Source of the DNA: Saccharibacillus qingshengii
GTDB taxonomy: Bacteria; Bacillota; Bacilli; Paenibacillales; Paenibacillaceae
NCBI RefSeq assembly: GCF_013185195.1
Contig: NZ_JAAZWC010000018.1
Span: 48,872 to 112,871, forward strand
DNA length: 64,000 nt
Direction of reading: 5' to 3'
Positions 18,674 through 27,456 of the stretch are shown here, piece after piece (position 1 is the stretch's first letter; each line of letters opens with the position of its first letter). Made by a program: the position numbers and the translations under genes. The notes beneath the pieces are model-generated. The model had not been told where the DNA came from, did no database searches, and saw only the letters and a list, made by a program, of their open reading frames with translations.

Positions 18674-21025
18674 CTACTCGAAGGCGAGGCGAACGGTCTG
18701 CCCGGCGGCAAAGGTCAAAGCGCCGGTGAAGGCTCCCGCCTCGCCCGCGGCAGCCGGCAGGGCGCCTTCGAAAGCGCGGTCCGTACGCAGTCGGACCGCG
18801 GTGGAGCGGTCGGCCGTAATCTCGGCCGACCGGATCCGTCCGCCGCGCCATTCCAGCGCGACGGTAAAGCTTCCGCGTGCGCGCAGCCCGCGTACGGAGC
18901 CGTCCGGCCAGGCTTCAGGCAGCGCCGGCAGCAGATGAAGCTCGCCCAGATGGCTCTGCAGCAGCAGCTCCGCGATGCCGGCCGTTCCGCCGAAGTTGCC
19001 GTCGATCTGGAACGGCGGGTGGTCGTCGAACAGATTGGGATGCGTAGAGCGGGCCAGGAGCGTGTGTACGAAGCGATAGGCGCTCTCCCCGTCCAACAGA
19101 CGGGCATACAAATTGATCAGCCACGCGCAGCTCCAGCCCGTGTGGCCGCCGCCGCTTTCGATACGGACCGCAAGCGATGCCCGGGCCGCTTCAAGCAGTT
19201 CCGGCGATTCTTCCCGGTTGATCGAACGCCCCGGATAGACCCCATAGAGATGCGAGACATGACGATGTCCCGGCTCGTGTTCTTCCAGTTCGGTTCCCCA
19301 TTCCAGCAGACGTCCATCGGAACCGATCCGCAGCGGCTGCAGACGCTTCAAGGCCGCGGCGAATTCCGACACTTCGGATTCCGCAAGCCCCAGAATCCCG
19401 GCGGACTCCACGACATGCTCCAGTACGTCGCGAATCAGCGTCAAGTCCATGGCCGAGCCGAACGCGGTGCTGCACGGCTCTCCGTCCGCCGTACGGAACT
19501 TGTTCTCCGGCGAAGTCGAAGGTGCCGTGGTCAGCGTGCCGTCGGGTCCTTCCACGAGCCAATCTACGGCAAAGAGCGCCGCTTCGCGCAGAATCGGATA
19601 GGCTTCTTCCCGCAGGAACTTGTCATCGCCCGTGAACAGATAATGTTCCCACAGATGCGAGGTCAACCACAGACCGCCCATCGGCCAGAACGCCCAGCTG
19701 GCTTCTCCGCCGGAAGGCGTGGTCATCCGCCAGAGATCGACGTTGTGATGCGCTGTCCAACCCCGTGCGCCGTAATGGATATTCGCCGTGCGTTTTCCCG
19801 TTTGGGCAAGTTCTCCGATCATCTTCAGCATCGGTTCATGGCATTCGCCGAGATTGACCGACTCGACCGGCCAGTAGTTCATCTGGACATTGATGTTCGA
19901 GGTATAGTTGCTGTTCCAGGGCGGTTCGATCTGATGGTTCCAGATGCCCTGCAGATTGGCAGGCTGCGTTCCCGGACGCGAGCTTCCCATCAGCAGATAG
20001 CGGCCATAATGGAAATACAAAGCTTCCAAAGCCGGATCGACCGCTCCCTGCTTGTAGGCTTCGAGACGTTCGTCCGTCGGCAGCTCCGCCCGTTCCACAC
20101 CGCCCAGGTTCAGCTCTACCCGACCGAACAGCGCCGCATGATCGTGGATATGGCGCTCCCGCAGCACCGAAGCCTCTACATCCGACGCTGCCTTGAGCCA
20201 GGCTTCGCACAAACGCTCGGGGCGGCGGTTCCCGCTCTCGGGCAGCTTGTCGTAGGCTTCGAAGTTGGTCGCCGCCGCCAGCAGCAGAACGACCCGGTCG
20301 GCTCCGCGAATTTCGATCCGTCCGGACACCGCGCGAACTTCTCCGCCGAAGACCCTAGGTTTCAGCTGCGCTTCAAACCGCATGCCGAGTCCTTCTTCGA
20401 ACAGCACGCCCTGCGGATGATCCCGGAAGTAGTTCGATTCCACATGGCTCGGCGCCATGCCTCTCATCGTCAGCCTTCCATCCGCTGCCGCCGCTGTCTC
20501 ATAAGGAAGCAGGCTTTCCAGCGATACATCGATATCGATGGCTCCCGCAAGGTCGGCATTCAATTCGACCGCAAGAACCTGATCCGGTTCGCTGATCCAT
20601 ACTTCGCGCTTATACCGGACCTTGTCCGCGGTAAATACCGTAGTCAGTATCCCGTTCTCCAGATCCAGATCCCGTTCATAATCCGAAGCTTCTCCGCCGC
20701 CGATCCGTTCGATATACAGATCGCCCAGCGGTTGGTAGGCTTCCGTATTCCAGCCCAGCATCCGCTGATTGATCAGCTGTTCGGCTTCCCCGTATTTCTC
20801 GTCAAAAATCAACTCTCTGGCCTGCTTCAGATACCGCTGTGCATCGTAATTGACTTTGTCCCGCGGAAAGCCCGACCAGAGGGTGTCTTCGTTCAGCTGC
20901 AGGCGTTCGCGGCGATCTCCGCCGAAGACCATCGCACCCAATCGACCGTTGCCTACGGGGAGAGCTTCTTCCCAACGTTCCGCAGGCTGCTTGTACCATA
21001 ATTTATGCGTTCGGTTTTGCTTCAT
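18674..21025 (-). CDS. GH95 alpha-L-fucosidase/alpha-L-galactosidase
   Basis: A 783-aa protein of glycoside hydrolase family 95: N-terminal beta-sandwich (about 1-260), linker, (alpha/alpha)6 catalytic barrel (about 300-660) and a C-terminal beta domain. The opening [28 protein letters not shown] and the motif [22 protein letters not shown] are highly characteristic of the family. It releases alpha-1,2-fucose or galactose residues from plant glycans such as xyloglucan. No signal peptide. The ribosome binding site is weak (GGGGG). Paired with the GH1 enzyme downstream, it suggests stepwise dismantling of an imported oligosaccharide. A cre-like sequence lies upstream. Confidence 0.92.
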   Translation of the reverse strand: MKQNRTHKLWYKQPAERWEEALPVGNGRLGAMVFGGDRRERLQLNEDTLWSGFPRDKVNYDAQRYLKQARELIFDEKYGEAEQLINQRMLGWNTEAYQPLGDLYIERIGGGEASDYERDLDLENGILTTVFTADKVRYKREVWISEPDQVLAVELNADLAGAIDIDVSLESLLPYETAAAADGRLTMRGMAPSHVESNYFRDHPQGVLFEEGLGMRFEAQLKPRVFGGEVRAVSGRIEIRGADRVVLLLAAATNFEAYDKLPESGNRRPERLCEAWLKAASDVEASVLRERHIHDHAALFGRVELNLGGVERAELPTDERLEAYKQGAVDPALEALYFHYGRYLLMGSSRPGTQPANLQGIWNHQIEPPWNSNYTSNINVQMNYWPVESVNLGECHEPMLKMIGELAQTGKRTANIHYGARGWTAHHNVDLWRMTTPSGGEASWAFWPMGGLWLTSHLWEHYLFTGDDKFLREEAYPILREAALFAVDWLVEGPDGTLTTAPSTSPENKFRTADGEPCSTAFGSAMDLTLIRDVLEHVVESAGILGLAESEVSEFAAALKRLQPLRIGSDGRLLEWGTELEEHEPGHRHVSHLYGVYPGRSINREESPELLEAARASLAVRIESGGGHTGWSCAWLINLYARLLDGESAYRFVHTLLARSTHPNLFDDHPPFQIDGNFGGTAGIAELLLQSHLGELHLLPALPEAWPDGSVRGLRARGSFTVALEWRGGRIRSAEITADRSTAVRLRTDRAFEGALPAAAGEAGAFTGALTFAAGQTVRLAFE

Positions 21026-21043
21026 TTGGACCAGCCCCCGTTT

Positions 21044-21094
21044 TCAGAAAACGTTTTAGATTTTTGCCGGTTTTTCTTATTGAAACGGCTTACA
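21044..21094 (-). promoter_or_regulatory. cre-like and LacI-type palindromes upstream of GH95
   Basis: TGAAACGGCTTACA at 21081-21094 matches the Bacillus cre pattern TGWAANCGNTNWCA at all but one position. A second palindromic core, AGAAAACGTTTTAGA, lies at 21046-21060. Both are in the leader/promoter area of GH95 and suggest CcpA or a LacI-family regulator. Confidence 0.45.
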
Positions 21095-21201
21095 CATACG
21101 TGTTCAGTATAAGACAGCCGCTAAATAGCGTCAATTCATTAGTTAAAATTTAATCGACAATTCCCACATCGTCCCTCTACCTTTTTGTCCGGACATTCAC
21201 C

Positions 21202-21243
21202 TCAAACAAACAGCCTCCATCCCAAGGGATGAAGGCTGTTTGT
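21202..21243 (-). terminator. Rho-independent terminator after solute-binding protein gene 1
   Basis: Minus strand stem ACAGCCTTCATCCC / GGGATGGAGGCTGT (one mismatch) with flanking A and T runs. Confidence 0.85.
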
Positions 21244-21260
21244 CGATACGAAAGATTAGG

Positions 21261-22994
21261 TTACTTGGCCGACCAAGCTTCGACTGTGTCTTTGATCAGC
21301 TGCGTGTAAGTCGCTTCCATTTCCGGAATACCGGAACCGTTCAGCTCTTCAAGCATTTGATCGTAGATAGCATCGAATTCTTCCGGAGTCGCTACGATTG
21401 CAGCCGGAATCGCTTTGCGGACGATGTCCTGCGATTTTTGGAAAGCAACCGTGTAGTCTGCACCGCTTGGAGCCGGCAGGTTGTAAGCCGCGCCCCATGC
21501 TTTAACCGGGAATGCGTCTTTGTCCGGGAACAGATCTTTCCAAGTTGTCGCTTTGTAAGCGGCAAGTGCTTTTTTCATCGGTTCGCTGTAGTTCGCCGTG
21601 ATTTGTTCCGGATAGTTCGTTGTGTAGTAGTTGTCTGTCGAATCTTTCACGCCGTCGCCGAAACGAACGGAGATCGGAGCGTACAGGCCTATACCGGATT
21701 CTTTTGTGAAAGCCGCATTGTCGTTCGTTTTGCGATCCTGCACGTCAGCCGGGATGACGCGTTTGCCGTTTTCGACTTTGTAGTGTTCGCCTTCGATACC
21801 CCAGTTGTTGAGGATTTGAGCTTCGTCGGAAGCCATCCAGTCAATGAACTGGATCGCGCGGATTTGCTCTTCTTCGCTCAATGCGGTTGTCAGGCCTACA
21901 CCGTAGCCGGAACCGTTGCCGATATCGACGAAGGAATGGTCTTCATACTCTTCTGTCAGTGTAACCGGGAAGTGACCGTAAGTGCGCTCATGCTTGCCCG
22001 CGCCTTTGAGGGAGTTTTCGGCTTCCTGATAGTCCCAGTTCTGATCGATCAGACCGAGAACGCGGCCGCTTGCGATCTTAGCCAGGTATTGGTCGTTCTT
22101 TTGCGTGAAGGATTCTTTGTCCAGCAGGCCGGTGTTGTACATGTGGTTCAGCCAGCGGAAGTATTCTTTTTCTTCCGGACGTTTGTAGTGCAGTTTCGCT
22201 TCGTACGTTTCCGGATCGATGTAGTATTCGCCGTCATCCGGTCCGCCGGTTGCATATACGGCCGGGTTCGTAACGGTGATCATGATCTTCCAGTCATCCG
22301 CGTTCAGCGTAAGCGGAATGGTAGGCTGACCGTCGATCGTTGGGTGTTTCGCATAATATTCTTTGAGCGCTTTCTCATAGTCCTGAACGGTACGGATTTC
22401 CGGATAGCCGAGCTCTTCCAGAACGGCCAGCTGTACTTCGAATCCGCCGCCGGCATCGAAAGACGTTTGATCGACCATGGCGTTTGTAGGGATCGTGTAG
22501 ATGGAAGGGTCTTCCTTGCTGAACTTCAGACGGTTCATGTACGGGCCATAGATCCGTTTGATGTTCGGTGCGTATTGATCGATCAGTTCGGTCAGATCGA
22601 CCATGGCGCCGGCGTCGACCAGTTTGCTGGTTTCGCCTTTAGGGAAGATAATTTGCGGGTACTCGCCGGAAGCGATCATCAGGGCGACTTTTTGTTGGTC
22701 GGTACCGCTGACCGCGAATTCGGCATTCAGCGTAACTCCTGTTTTTTCCGTGATGACCTTGCCTACCGCGTCTTTCATACCGGTCCAGTTCGGGCTGGCA
22801 TCGCCGCCGAAGAACGTGAACGTTACCGGCTCGGTGCTTGGCGTCTTGTCGGCTGCAGCCGTGTCTGTTTTCTTACCCGTGTCTGTGCTGGCCGGCGTTT
22901 TGGTTGCTGTGTCGCCGCCACCGCCGCACCCCGCTGCTACAACCAGTGTGCTTGTCATGAGCAAAGCCGCAATTTTCTTTGTTTTCCCCTTCAT
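21261..22994 (-). CDS. Extracellular solute-binding lipoprotein of a sugar ABC transporter (copy 1)
   Basis: A 577-aa lipoprotein with a basic N-terminus, hydrophobic segment and lipobox VVAAGC (Cys about residue 23), then a low-complexity Gly/Thr/Asp linker and a large LipO/YtcQ-type binding domain. It should capture an oligosaccharide outside the membrane for the two permeases upstream in the same orientation. It is closely similar along its whole length to copy 2 (roughly 70 percent by eye), so the two are tandem paralogues. It has its own terminator and a 360-bp upstream region with several cre-like palindromes, so it is probably transcribed separately. Confidence 0.9.
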   Translation of the reverse strand: MKGKTKKIAALLMTSTLVVAAGCGGGGDTATKTPASTDTGKKTDTAAADKTPSTEPVTFTFFGGDASPNWTGMKDAVGKVITEKTGVTLNAEFAVSGTDQQKVALMIASGEYPQIIFPKGETSKLVDAGAMVDLTELIDQYAPNIKRIYGPYMNRLKFSKEDPSIYTIPTNAMVDQTSFDAGGGFEVQLAVLEELGYPEIRTVQDYEKALKEYYAKHPTIDGQPTIPLTLNADDWKIMITVTNPAVYATGGPDDGEYYIDPETYEAKLHYKRPEEKEYFRWLNHMYNTGLLDKESFTQKNDQYLAKIASGRVLGLIDQNWDYQEAENSLKGAGKHERTYGHFPVTLTEEYEDHSFVDIGNGSGYGVGLTTALSEEEQIRAIQFIDWMASDEAQILNNWGIEGEHYKVENGKRVIPADVQDRKTNDNAAFTKESGIGLYAPISVRFGDGVKDSTDNYYTTNYPEQITANYSEPMKKALAAYKATTWKDLFPDKDAFPVKAWGAAYNLPAPSGADYTVAFQKSQDIVRKAIPAAIVATPEEFDAIYDQMLEELNGSGIPEMEATYTQLIKDTVEAWSAK

Positions 22995-23300
22995 AAATCT
23001 ACATCCCCCTTTGGATGGAATTTATATGTGTACAACGGGCTTTGCCCGATCATACCGATCCTGTCCGACTTCGCTTGGGTAACCTGTACTTTTTGCGATA
23101 GTTGTCAGATTAAGCGTTTACATTATTAATAAATAATTAGACTTTATTCCGTCTGCTTGCGGTACCTCCTGATCGGGTAGAAGCGTTTTCGAATAAAGCC
23201 TGAATAATTTCTTCATTTAATAATGTAAGTGCTTACAGTTAAGAATATAACGCTCCGAAAACGTTTTGTCAACGAAAATGTTTATTTTTGTTTGAAAAAG
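22995..23300 (-). promoter_or_regulatory. Promoter region with several cre-like palindromes
   Basis: The gap between the two binding-protein genes holds TGTAAGTGCTTACA at 23224-23237 (one mismatch to the cre pattern), ATTAAGCGTTTACA at 23109-23122 (two mismatches) and weaker relatives at 23178-23191 and 23256-23268 (GAAAACGTTTT core). No open frame here looks coding. Together they suggest catabolite and/or LacI-family control of the first binding-protein gene. Confidence 0.45.
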
Positions 23301-23330
23301 AAAAAAGTCCCTTTTGAGGGCCTTTTTTCT
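23301..23330 (-). terminator. Rho-independent terminator after solute-binding protein gene 2
   Basis: Minus strand AAGGCCCT / AGGGACTT hairpin (one mismatch) followed by TTTTTTC. Confidence 0.7.
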
Positions 23331-23355
23331 TAAAATCACTGATTGTTCTTATCCC

Positions 23356-25056
23356 TTATTTACCTGTGCCCCACAGTTCAACCGTGTCTTTGATCTGCTG
23401 CGAGAAGATTTTCTCCATCTCGATAATGTCGGAAGAATTCAATTCTTCAAGCATTTGATCGTAGACGGCATCGAATTTGTCCGGTGTGGACAGAATAGCT
23501 TCCGGAATCCGTTTGCGCACGATATCCTGCGATTTTTGGAACGCTACCGTGTAAGCCGGGTCGTTTGGAGCCGGCAGGTTGTACGCTGCGCCCCAATCGC
23601 TTGTTCCCAGTTCTTCGGCTTTCGGGAACAGGTCTTTCCAGGTTGTCGCGCCGTATTCTTTCAGTGCGTCTTTTTCAGGCTGCGTATACGCATTTTGAAT
23701 TTGTTCCGGGAAGTTCGTGGTGTAATAGTTGCCTGTTGCGTCTTTGACGCCGTCGCCGTAATGCGGGGACATCGTCGTGTACATGCCGATTCCCGTTTCT
23801 TTGGTGAACGCGACGTTGTCGTTCGTTTTGCGGTCTTGAATGTCCTGCGGAATTACGCGTTTGCCGTCTTCCACTTTGTAATGGTCGCCTTCAACGCCCC
23901 ACTGTACCAGGACTTGGCCTTCGTCGGAAGCCAGCCAGTCGAGGAATTTGATAGCGCGAATCTGCTCTTCGTCGCTCAGGTTGGTAGTCAGGCCGATTCC
24001 GTAGCCGCCCGGGAAACCGGCGTCCATGAACGAATGGTCTTTGTACTCTTCGCTAAGCGTAACCGGGAAGTGGCCGAAGATCCGGTTCTGGGTCGTTGCG
24101 TCGCTCGAACCTTTGAGAGCGTTCTCCGCTTCGGCGTAATCCCACTCTTGGTTAATCGTACCCAGCACGCGTCCGCTGGAGATTTTGGACAGGTATTGGT
24201 CGCTTTTTTGCGTGAAGGTTTCTTTGTCCAGCAGACCTTCGCTGTACATTTTGTTCAACCAGCGGAAATATTCTTTTTCTTCCGGACGTTTGTAGTGCAA
24301 TTGCGCTTCATACGTTTCCGGATTGATGTAGAATTCGCCGTTATCCGGCAGGCCTGTCGCCTGGAAGGCCGGGTTCGTTACGCCGATCATGATCTTCCAA
24401 TCGTCCGCGTTCAAAGTCATCGGAATCGTCGGTTGTCCGTTGATCGTCGGGTTTTTCGCATAATATTCCTTAATGGCTTTTTCGTAATCGTCCAGTGTGC
24501 GAATTTCCGGGTAACCCAGTTCTTTCAGCACTTCAAGCTGCAGTTCGAAACCGCCGCCCGCATCAAACGAAGTTTGGCCTACGCCGCTGTAAGTCGGAAT
24601 GATGTAGATCGATTGATCGCTTTTGCTGAACTTCAGACGGTTCATGTCTTCCGCGTACATTTTCTTGATGTTCGGAGCATATTTGTCGATGAGTTCCGTC
24701 AGATCCACCAGCGCACCGGCATCAACCAGTTTGCTTGTGTCGCCTTTCGGCATGATCAAGTCCGGATATTCGCCCGAAGCGACCATCAGCGAGACTTTTT
24801 GCGTATCGCCGCCGACTGCGTATTCCGCATTGAGCGTAACTCCCGTTTTTTCCGTAATCTTTTTGCCTACCGCGTCCTGCATCCCTACCCAGTTGCTGTT
24901 CGAATCCGCGCTGAACATGGAGAATTCGATCGGTCCGCTTTCGACTTCACTTGCGGAACCGCTTTTACCTGTATCGCTGCCGCCGCCGCATGCTGTCAGA
25001 CCTACGATGGATGCCAAGGCAACCGGCGCTACCCATTTTGCTTTTTTACTTACCAC
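23356..25056 (-). CDS. Extracellular solute-binding lipoprotein of a sugar ABC transporter (copy 2)
   Basis: A 566-aa lipoprotein with lipobox GLTAC (Cys about residue 23) and the same LipO-type binding fold as copy 1; long blocks such as SFDAGGGFE and LHYKRPEEKEYFRWLN are identical in both. It starts with GTG preceded by GGGAGG at 9 nt. It follows the two permease genes, from which it is separated by 177 bp holding a perfect stem-loop. As the third gene of the permease operon it is the cognate binding protein; copy 1 may widen substrate range or raise the dose. Confidence 0.9.
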   Translation of the reverse strand: MVSKKAKWVAPVALASIVGLTACGGGSDTGKSGSASEVESGPIEFSMFSADSNSNWVGMQDAVGKKITEKTGVTLNAEYAVGGDTQKVSLMVASGEYPDLIMPKGDTSKLVDAGALVDLTELIDKYAPNIKKMYAEDMNRLKFSKSDQSIYIIPTYSGVGQTSFDAGGGFELQLEVLKELGYPEIRTLDDYEKAIKEYYAKNPTINGQPTIPMTLNADDWKIMIGVTNPAFQATGLPDNGEFYINPETYEAQLHYKRPEEKEYFRWLNKMYSEGLLDKETFTQKSDQYLSKISSGRVLGTINQEWDYAEAENALKGSSDATTQNRIFGHFPVTLSEEYKDHSFMDAGFPGGYGIGLTTNLSDEEQIRAIKFLDWLASDEGQVLVQWGVEGDHYKVEDGKRVIPQDIQDRKTNDNVAFTKETGIGMYTTMSPHYGDGVKDATGNYYTTNFPEQIQNAYTQPEKDALKEYGATTWKDLFPKAEELGTSDWGAAYNLPAPNDPAYTVAFQKSQDIVRKRIPEAILSTPDKFDAVYDQMLEELNSSDIIEMEKIFSQQIKDTVELWGTGK

Positions 25057-25177
25057 TTCAAAAAACCTCCCTTTTCAATCACCCTGAGAATTTTTCTCTT
25101 TATCTGTATGGAGCTCTTTGTCAAAACAGTCCGAAAATGTACTTCAGGCGAATTTCGCAAAGCGCCCTTTGTATATC

Positions 25178-25197
25178 GGGAGGCTTGAGCCTCCCGT
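25178..25197 (-). repeat. Perfect intercistronic stem-loop between permease and binding-protein genes
   Basis: CGGGAGGC and GCCTCCCG form an 8-bp perfect stem around a 4-nt loop. No T-run follows on the minus strand, so it is not a standard terminator. Its position suits an mRNA-processing or stabilising element that raises the binding-protein to permease ratio. Confidence 0.55.
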
Positions 25198-25233
25198 AAA
25201 TACCCGAGGAACTTTTGATGGATCAAAATTGAC

Positions 25234-26142
25234 TTACGATTTTACCGCGCCGAGCGTCATACCGCTGACGAAGTATCTTTGCAGGAACGGATACACGATC
25301 AGGATCGGTACCGTAACCACGATGGTGATCGCCATTTTGATCGATTCCGGCGAGATCTGCTTCATCTGCTCTGCCATGTTGGCTGTGTTGACCTGCTGCC
25401 CGCTGCCGCCCTGCTGGGTACTCTGAAGTACCTTCATCAGTTCGAACTGCAGGGTAGTGAGTTCCGGATGACTGCCGTTGTACAGATACGTATCGAACCA
25501 GGAATTCCATTGTCCGACCGCCAGGAACAGCGCGATGGTTGCGAGTACCGGCTTACAGAGCGGAAGAATAATGCGGAAGAAGATGGTCAGATCGTTCGCT
25601 CCGTCAAGCTTGGCCGATTCCTGCAGCGCATACGGCAGGCCGTCCATGAAGGAACGGATAACGATAACGTTAAAGGCACTGACGATACCCGGCAGAACGT
25701 ATACCCAGAACGAACCGAGCAGGCCTAAGTCGCGGAACAGGATGTAGACCGGGATCATACCGCCGCTGACATACATGGTGACGACCAGGAATGTCGACGT
25801 GAACTTGCGGGCCTGGAAATCGGGACGGCTGAGCGTGTAGGCCAACATCGACGCACTGGCCAGACCGAACACCGTACCGATTACCGTACGAAGGATCGAG
25901 TTCCAAAGACCGCGGATCAGCCCTTCGTACTGGAAGATCTGCTGATAGTTCTCGAAAGTTAAAGCCCGAGGAATGATCGTGACGCCGCCTTTGACCGTAT
26001 CGGAGGATTCGTTGAGCGAAATCGCCAATACGTTCAGGAACGGATACAGTGTAACGATCAGAACCAACGACATTAATACGATGTTGGCGATGTCGAATAT
26101 TTTATCGCCGCGTGTGGCATTAAAAGCTTTAGGTGCTGCCAT
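25234..26142 (-). CDS. Carbohydrate ABC transporter permease (MalG/LplC type)
   Basis: A 302-aa inner-membrane permease with six membrane segments and the binding-protein-dependent transport motif (EAA loop), here LQESAKLDGANDLTIFFRIILPLCKP. It forms a heterodimeric channel with the product of the gene 13 bp upstream. No ATPase gene is present in the locus; such systems usually share an MsmX-like ATPase encoded elsewhere. Confidence 0.93.
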   Translation of the reverse strand: MAAPKAFNATRGDKIFDIANIVLMSLVLIVTLYPFLNVLAISLNESSDTVKGGVTIIPRALTFENYQQIFQYEGLIRGLWNSILRTVIGTVFGLASASMLAYTLSRPDFQARKFTSTFLVVTMYVSGGMIPVYILFRDLGLLGSFWVYVLPGIVSAFNVIVIRSFMDGLPYALQESAKLDGANDLTIFFRIILPLCKPVLATIALFLAVGQWNSWFDTYLYNGSHPELTTLQFELMKVLQSTQQGGSGQQVNTANMAEQMKQISPESIKMAITIVVTVPILIVYPFLQRYFVSGMTLGAVKS

Positions 26143-26155
26143 GACGTTTCCCCCC

Positions 26156-27148
26156 TTACATGATGCTTTCTTTGGATACTTTTTTGAAGATGCCGTTTAC
26201 CGTGAACAGCAGGATAACGCTGACAACGGAGTTGAAGATACTGATTGCGGTACCGTACGAGAAGCGTCCCATCTGCAATCCGTACTGCAGCGCATACAGT
26301 TCAAGCACCTGCGAGTATTCCAACACCAAGTTGTTGCCGAGGAGGAATTGTTTCTCGAAGCCAATCTGCAGCAGGTGACCGATCTGCATAATGAAGAGTA
26401 CCGAGATCGTCGTCCGGATACCCGGAAGCGTGATGTGCCACATTTGTCTGTACCGGCTTGCTCCGTCGACGCGGGAAGCTTCATACAGCTCGGGGTCGAT
26501 CCCCGTAATGGCCGCCAGATAGATGATCGTGTTCCAACCCATTTCTTTCCAAACGTCGGAAGCGGTTACAATGTACCAGAACCACTCGCCTTTGGCCATG
26601 AACTGGATGGGTTCGTTAATGATATGAAGTCCGACCAGCAAATCGTTGATCGCTCCGCCCTGCGTCGACAGCATCTTGGTCACGAGACCCGCTACGACGA
26701 CCCACGATACAAAGTGGGGAAGGTAAGAGACCGTTTGCACGAAACGTTTGAACATGATCCCGCGAAGCTCGTTAAGCAGGATGGCGAAGATAATCGGGAT
26801 AATGAATCCGACAACCAGACCCATTACGCTCATCGCCAGCGTATTGCGCAGAGCGAGGTAGAAGCGGTCGTCCATGAAGAGGTCTTGGAAATGCTTCAAT
26901 CCGACCCACTTTTGTTCAAAGAATCCTTTGGCCGGTTTGAAGTCTTGGAAGGCCATCGTCCAGCCCCATAACGGCAAGTAGCTAAACACAAAAGCCCAAA
27001 TAATGAACGGTAACGACATTAAATACAGATACCTTTGCTGCAGAGCAGTACGCCAGAAACCTTGCTTTTTGAAGCGCTTACCAGCGTTTGGATCGGCAGC
27101 AGGAGTACCCGGGTTTTTGGAAGTACCGCCTTTTGTGAGCGTTCCCAT
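26156..27148 (-). CDS. Carbohydrate ABC transporter permease (LplB type)
   Basis: A 330-aa inner-membrane permease with a charged ~30-residue N-terminal extension, six membrane segments and the EAA motif LYEASRVDGASRYRQMWHITLPGIR. GAGGGG precedes the start. It is the first gene of the permease - permease - binding protein operon and lies downstream of the YesM/YesN two-component genes, which probably control it. Typical LplB/YteP-like proteins import oligosaccharides. Confidence 0.93.
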   Translation of the reverse strand: MGTLTKGGTSKNPGTPAADPNAGKRFKKQGFWRTALQQRYLYLMSLPFIIWAFVFSYLPLWGWTMAFQDFKPAKGFFEQKWVGLKHFQDLFMDDRFYLALRNTLAMSVMGLVVGFIIPIIFAILLNELRGIMFKRFVQTVSYLPHFVSWVVVAGLVTKMLSTQGGAINDLLVGLHIINEPIQFMAKGEWFWYIVTASDVWKEMGWNTIIYLAAITGIDPELYEASRVDGASRYRQMWHITLPGIRTTISVLFIMQIGHLLQIGFEKQFLLGNNLVLEYSQVLELYALQYGLQMGRFSYGTAISIFNSVVSVILLFTVNGIFKKVSKESIM

Positions 27149-27280
27149 TTCTATAACCCCTCCTGATTTCTTTATGTTTTAATGATAAGCGTTTTCTTTG
27201 AAAGCGCATACCCTATGAATTTTAGACAAAATCATGCGAAAATTAGACATCGAAAACACCTCCCCCGAAAATTCGCAAAA

Positions 27281-27405
27281 AAATAGGGTGAAAATTAGAG
27301 TTGGCCCCCTAATTGTTCACCCGTCTAGGCTGAAAATTAGAGTTGTTTCTCTAATTCTTCACCCGTCTAGGCTGAAAATTAGAGTTAGTCCCTAATTGTT
27401 CACCC
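27281..27405 (-). repeat. Three tandem 42-bp hairpin repeats; the last acts as a terminator
   Basis: Units with the sequence TGAAAATTAGAG ... CTAATT.TTCACCC begin at 27289, 27331 and 27373, exactly 42 bp apart. Each is an inverted repeat able to form a hairpin. Read on the minus strand, downstream of the yesN-type gene, the last unit is followed by TATTTTTTTG and so forms an intrinsic terminator. The units are joined by the linker GTCTAGGC, which argues for local duplication. Confidence 0.8.
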
Positions 27406-27456
27406 TTTTGTTCTATGAAAAATGTCGGATCCTCACGAAAAAGATCGCGAAAGCGT

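Noticed and set aside
18935..21001. 688-codon open frame on the plus strand opposite GH95
   Set aside because: It is antisense to a clear GH95 gene with conserved motifs and has no recognisable domains; a by-product of GC-rich codon use.
21240..25188. Two open frames of over 600 codons on the plus strand opposite the binding-protein genes
   Set aside because: The minus-strand frames carry lipoboxes and a full solute-binding fold; the antisense frames mirror each other only because the two genes are paralogues.
27281..27405. Possible CRISPR array
   Set aside because: The units are continuous 42-bp inverted repeats with no unique spacers and no cas genes near.
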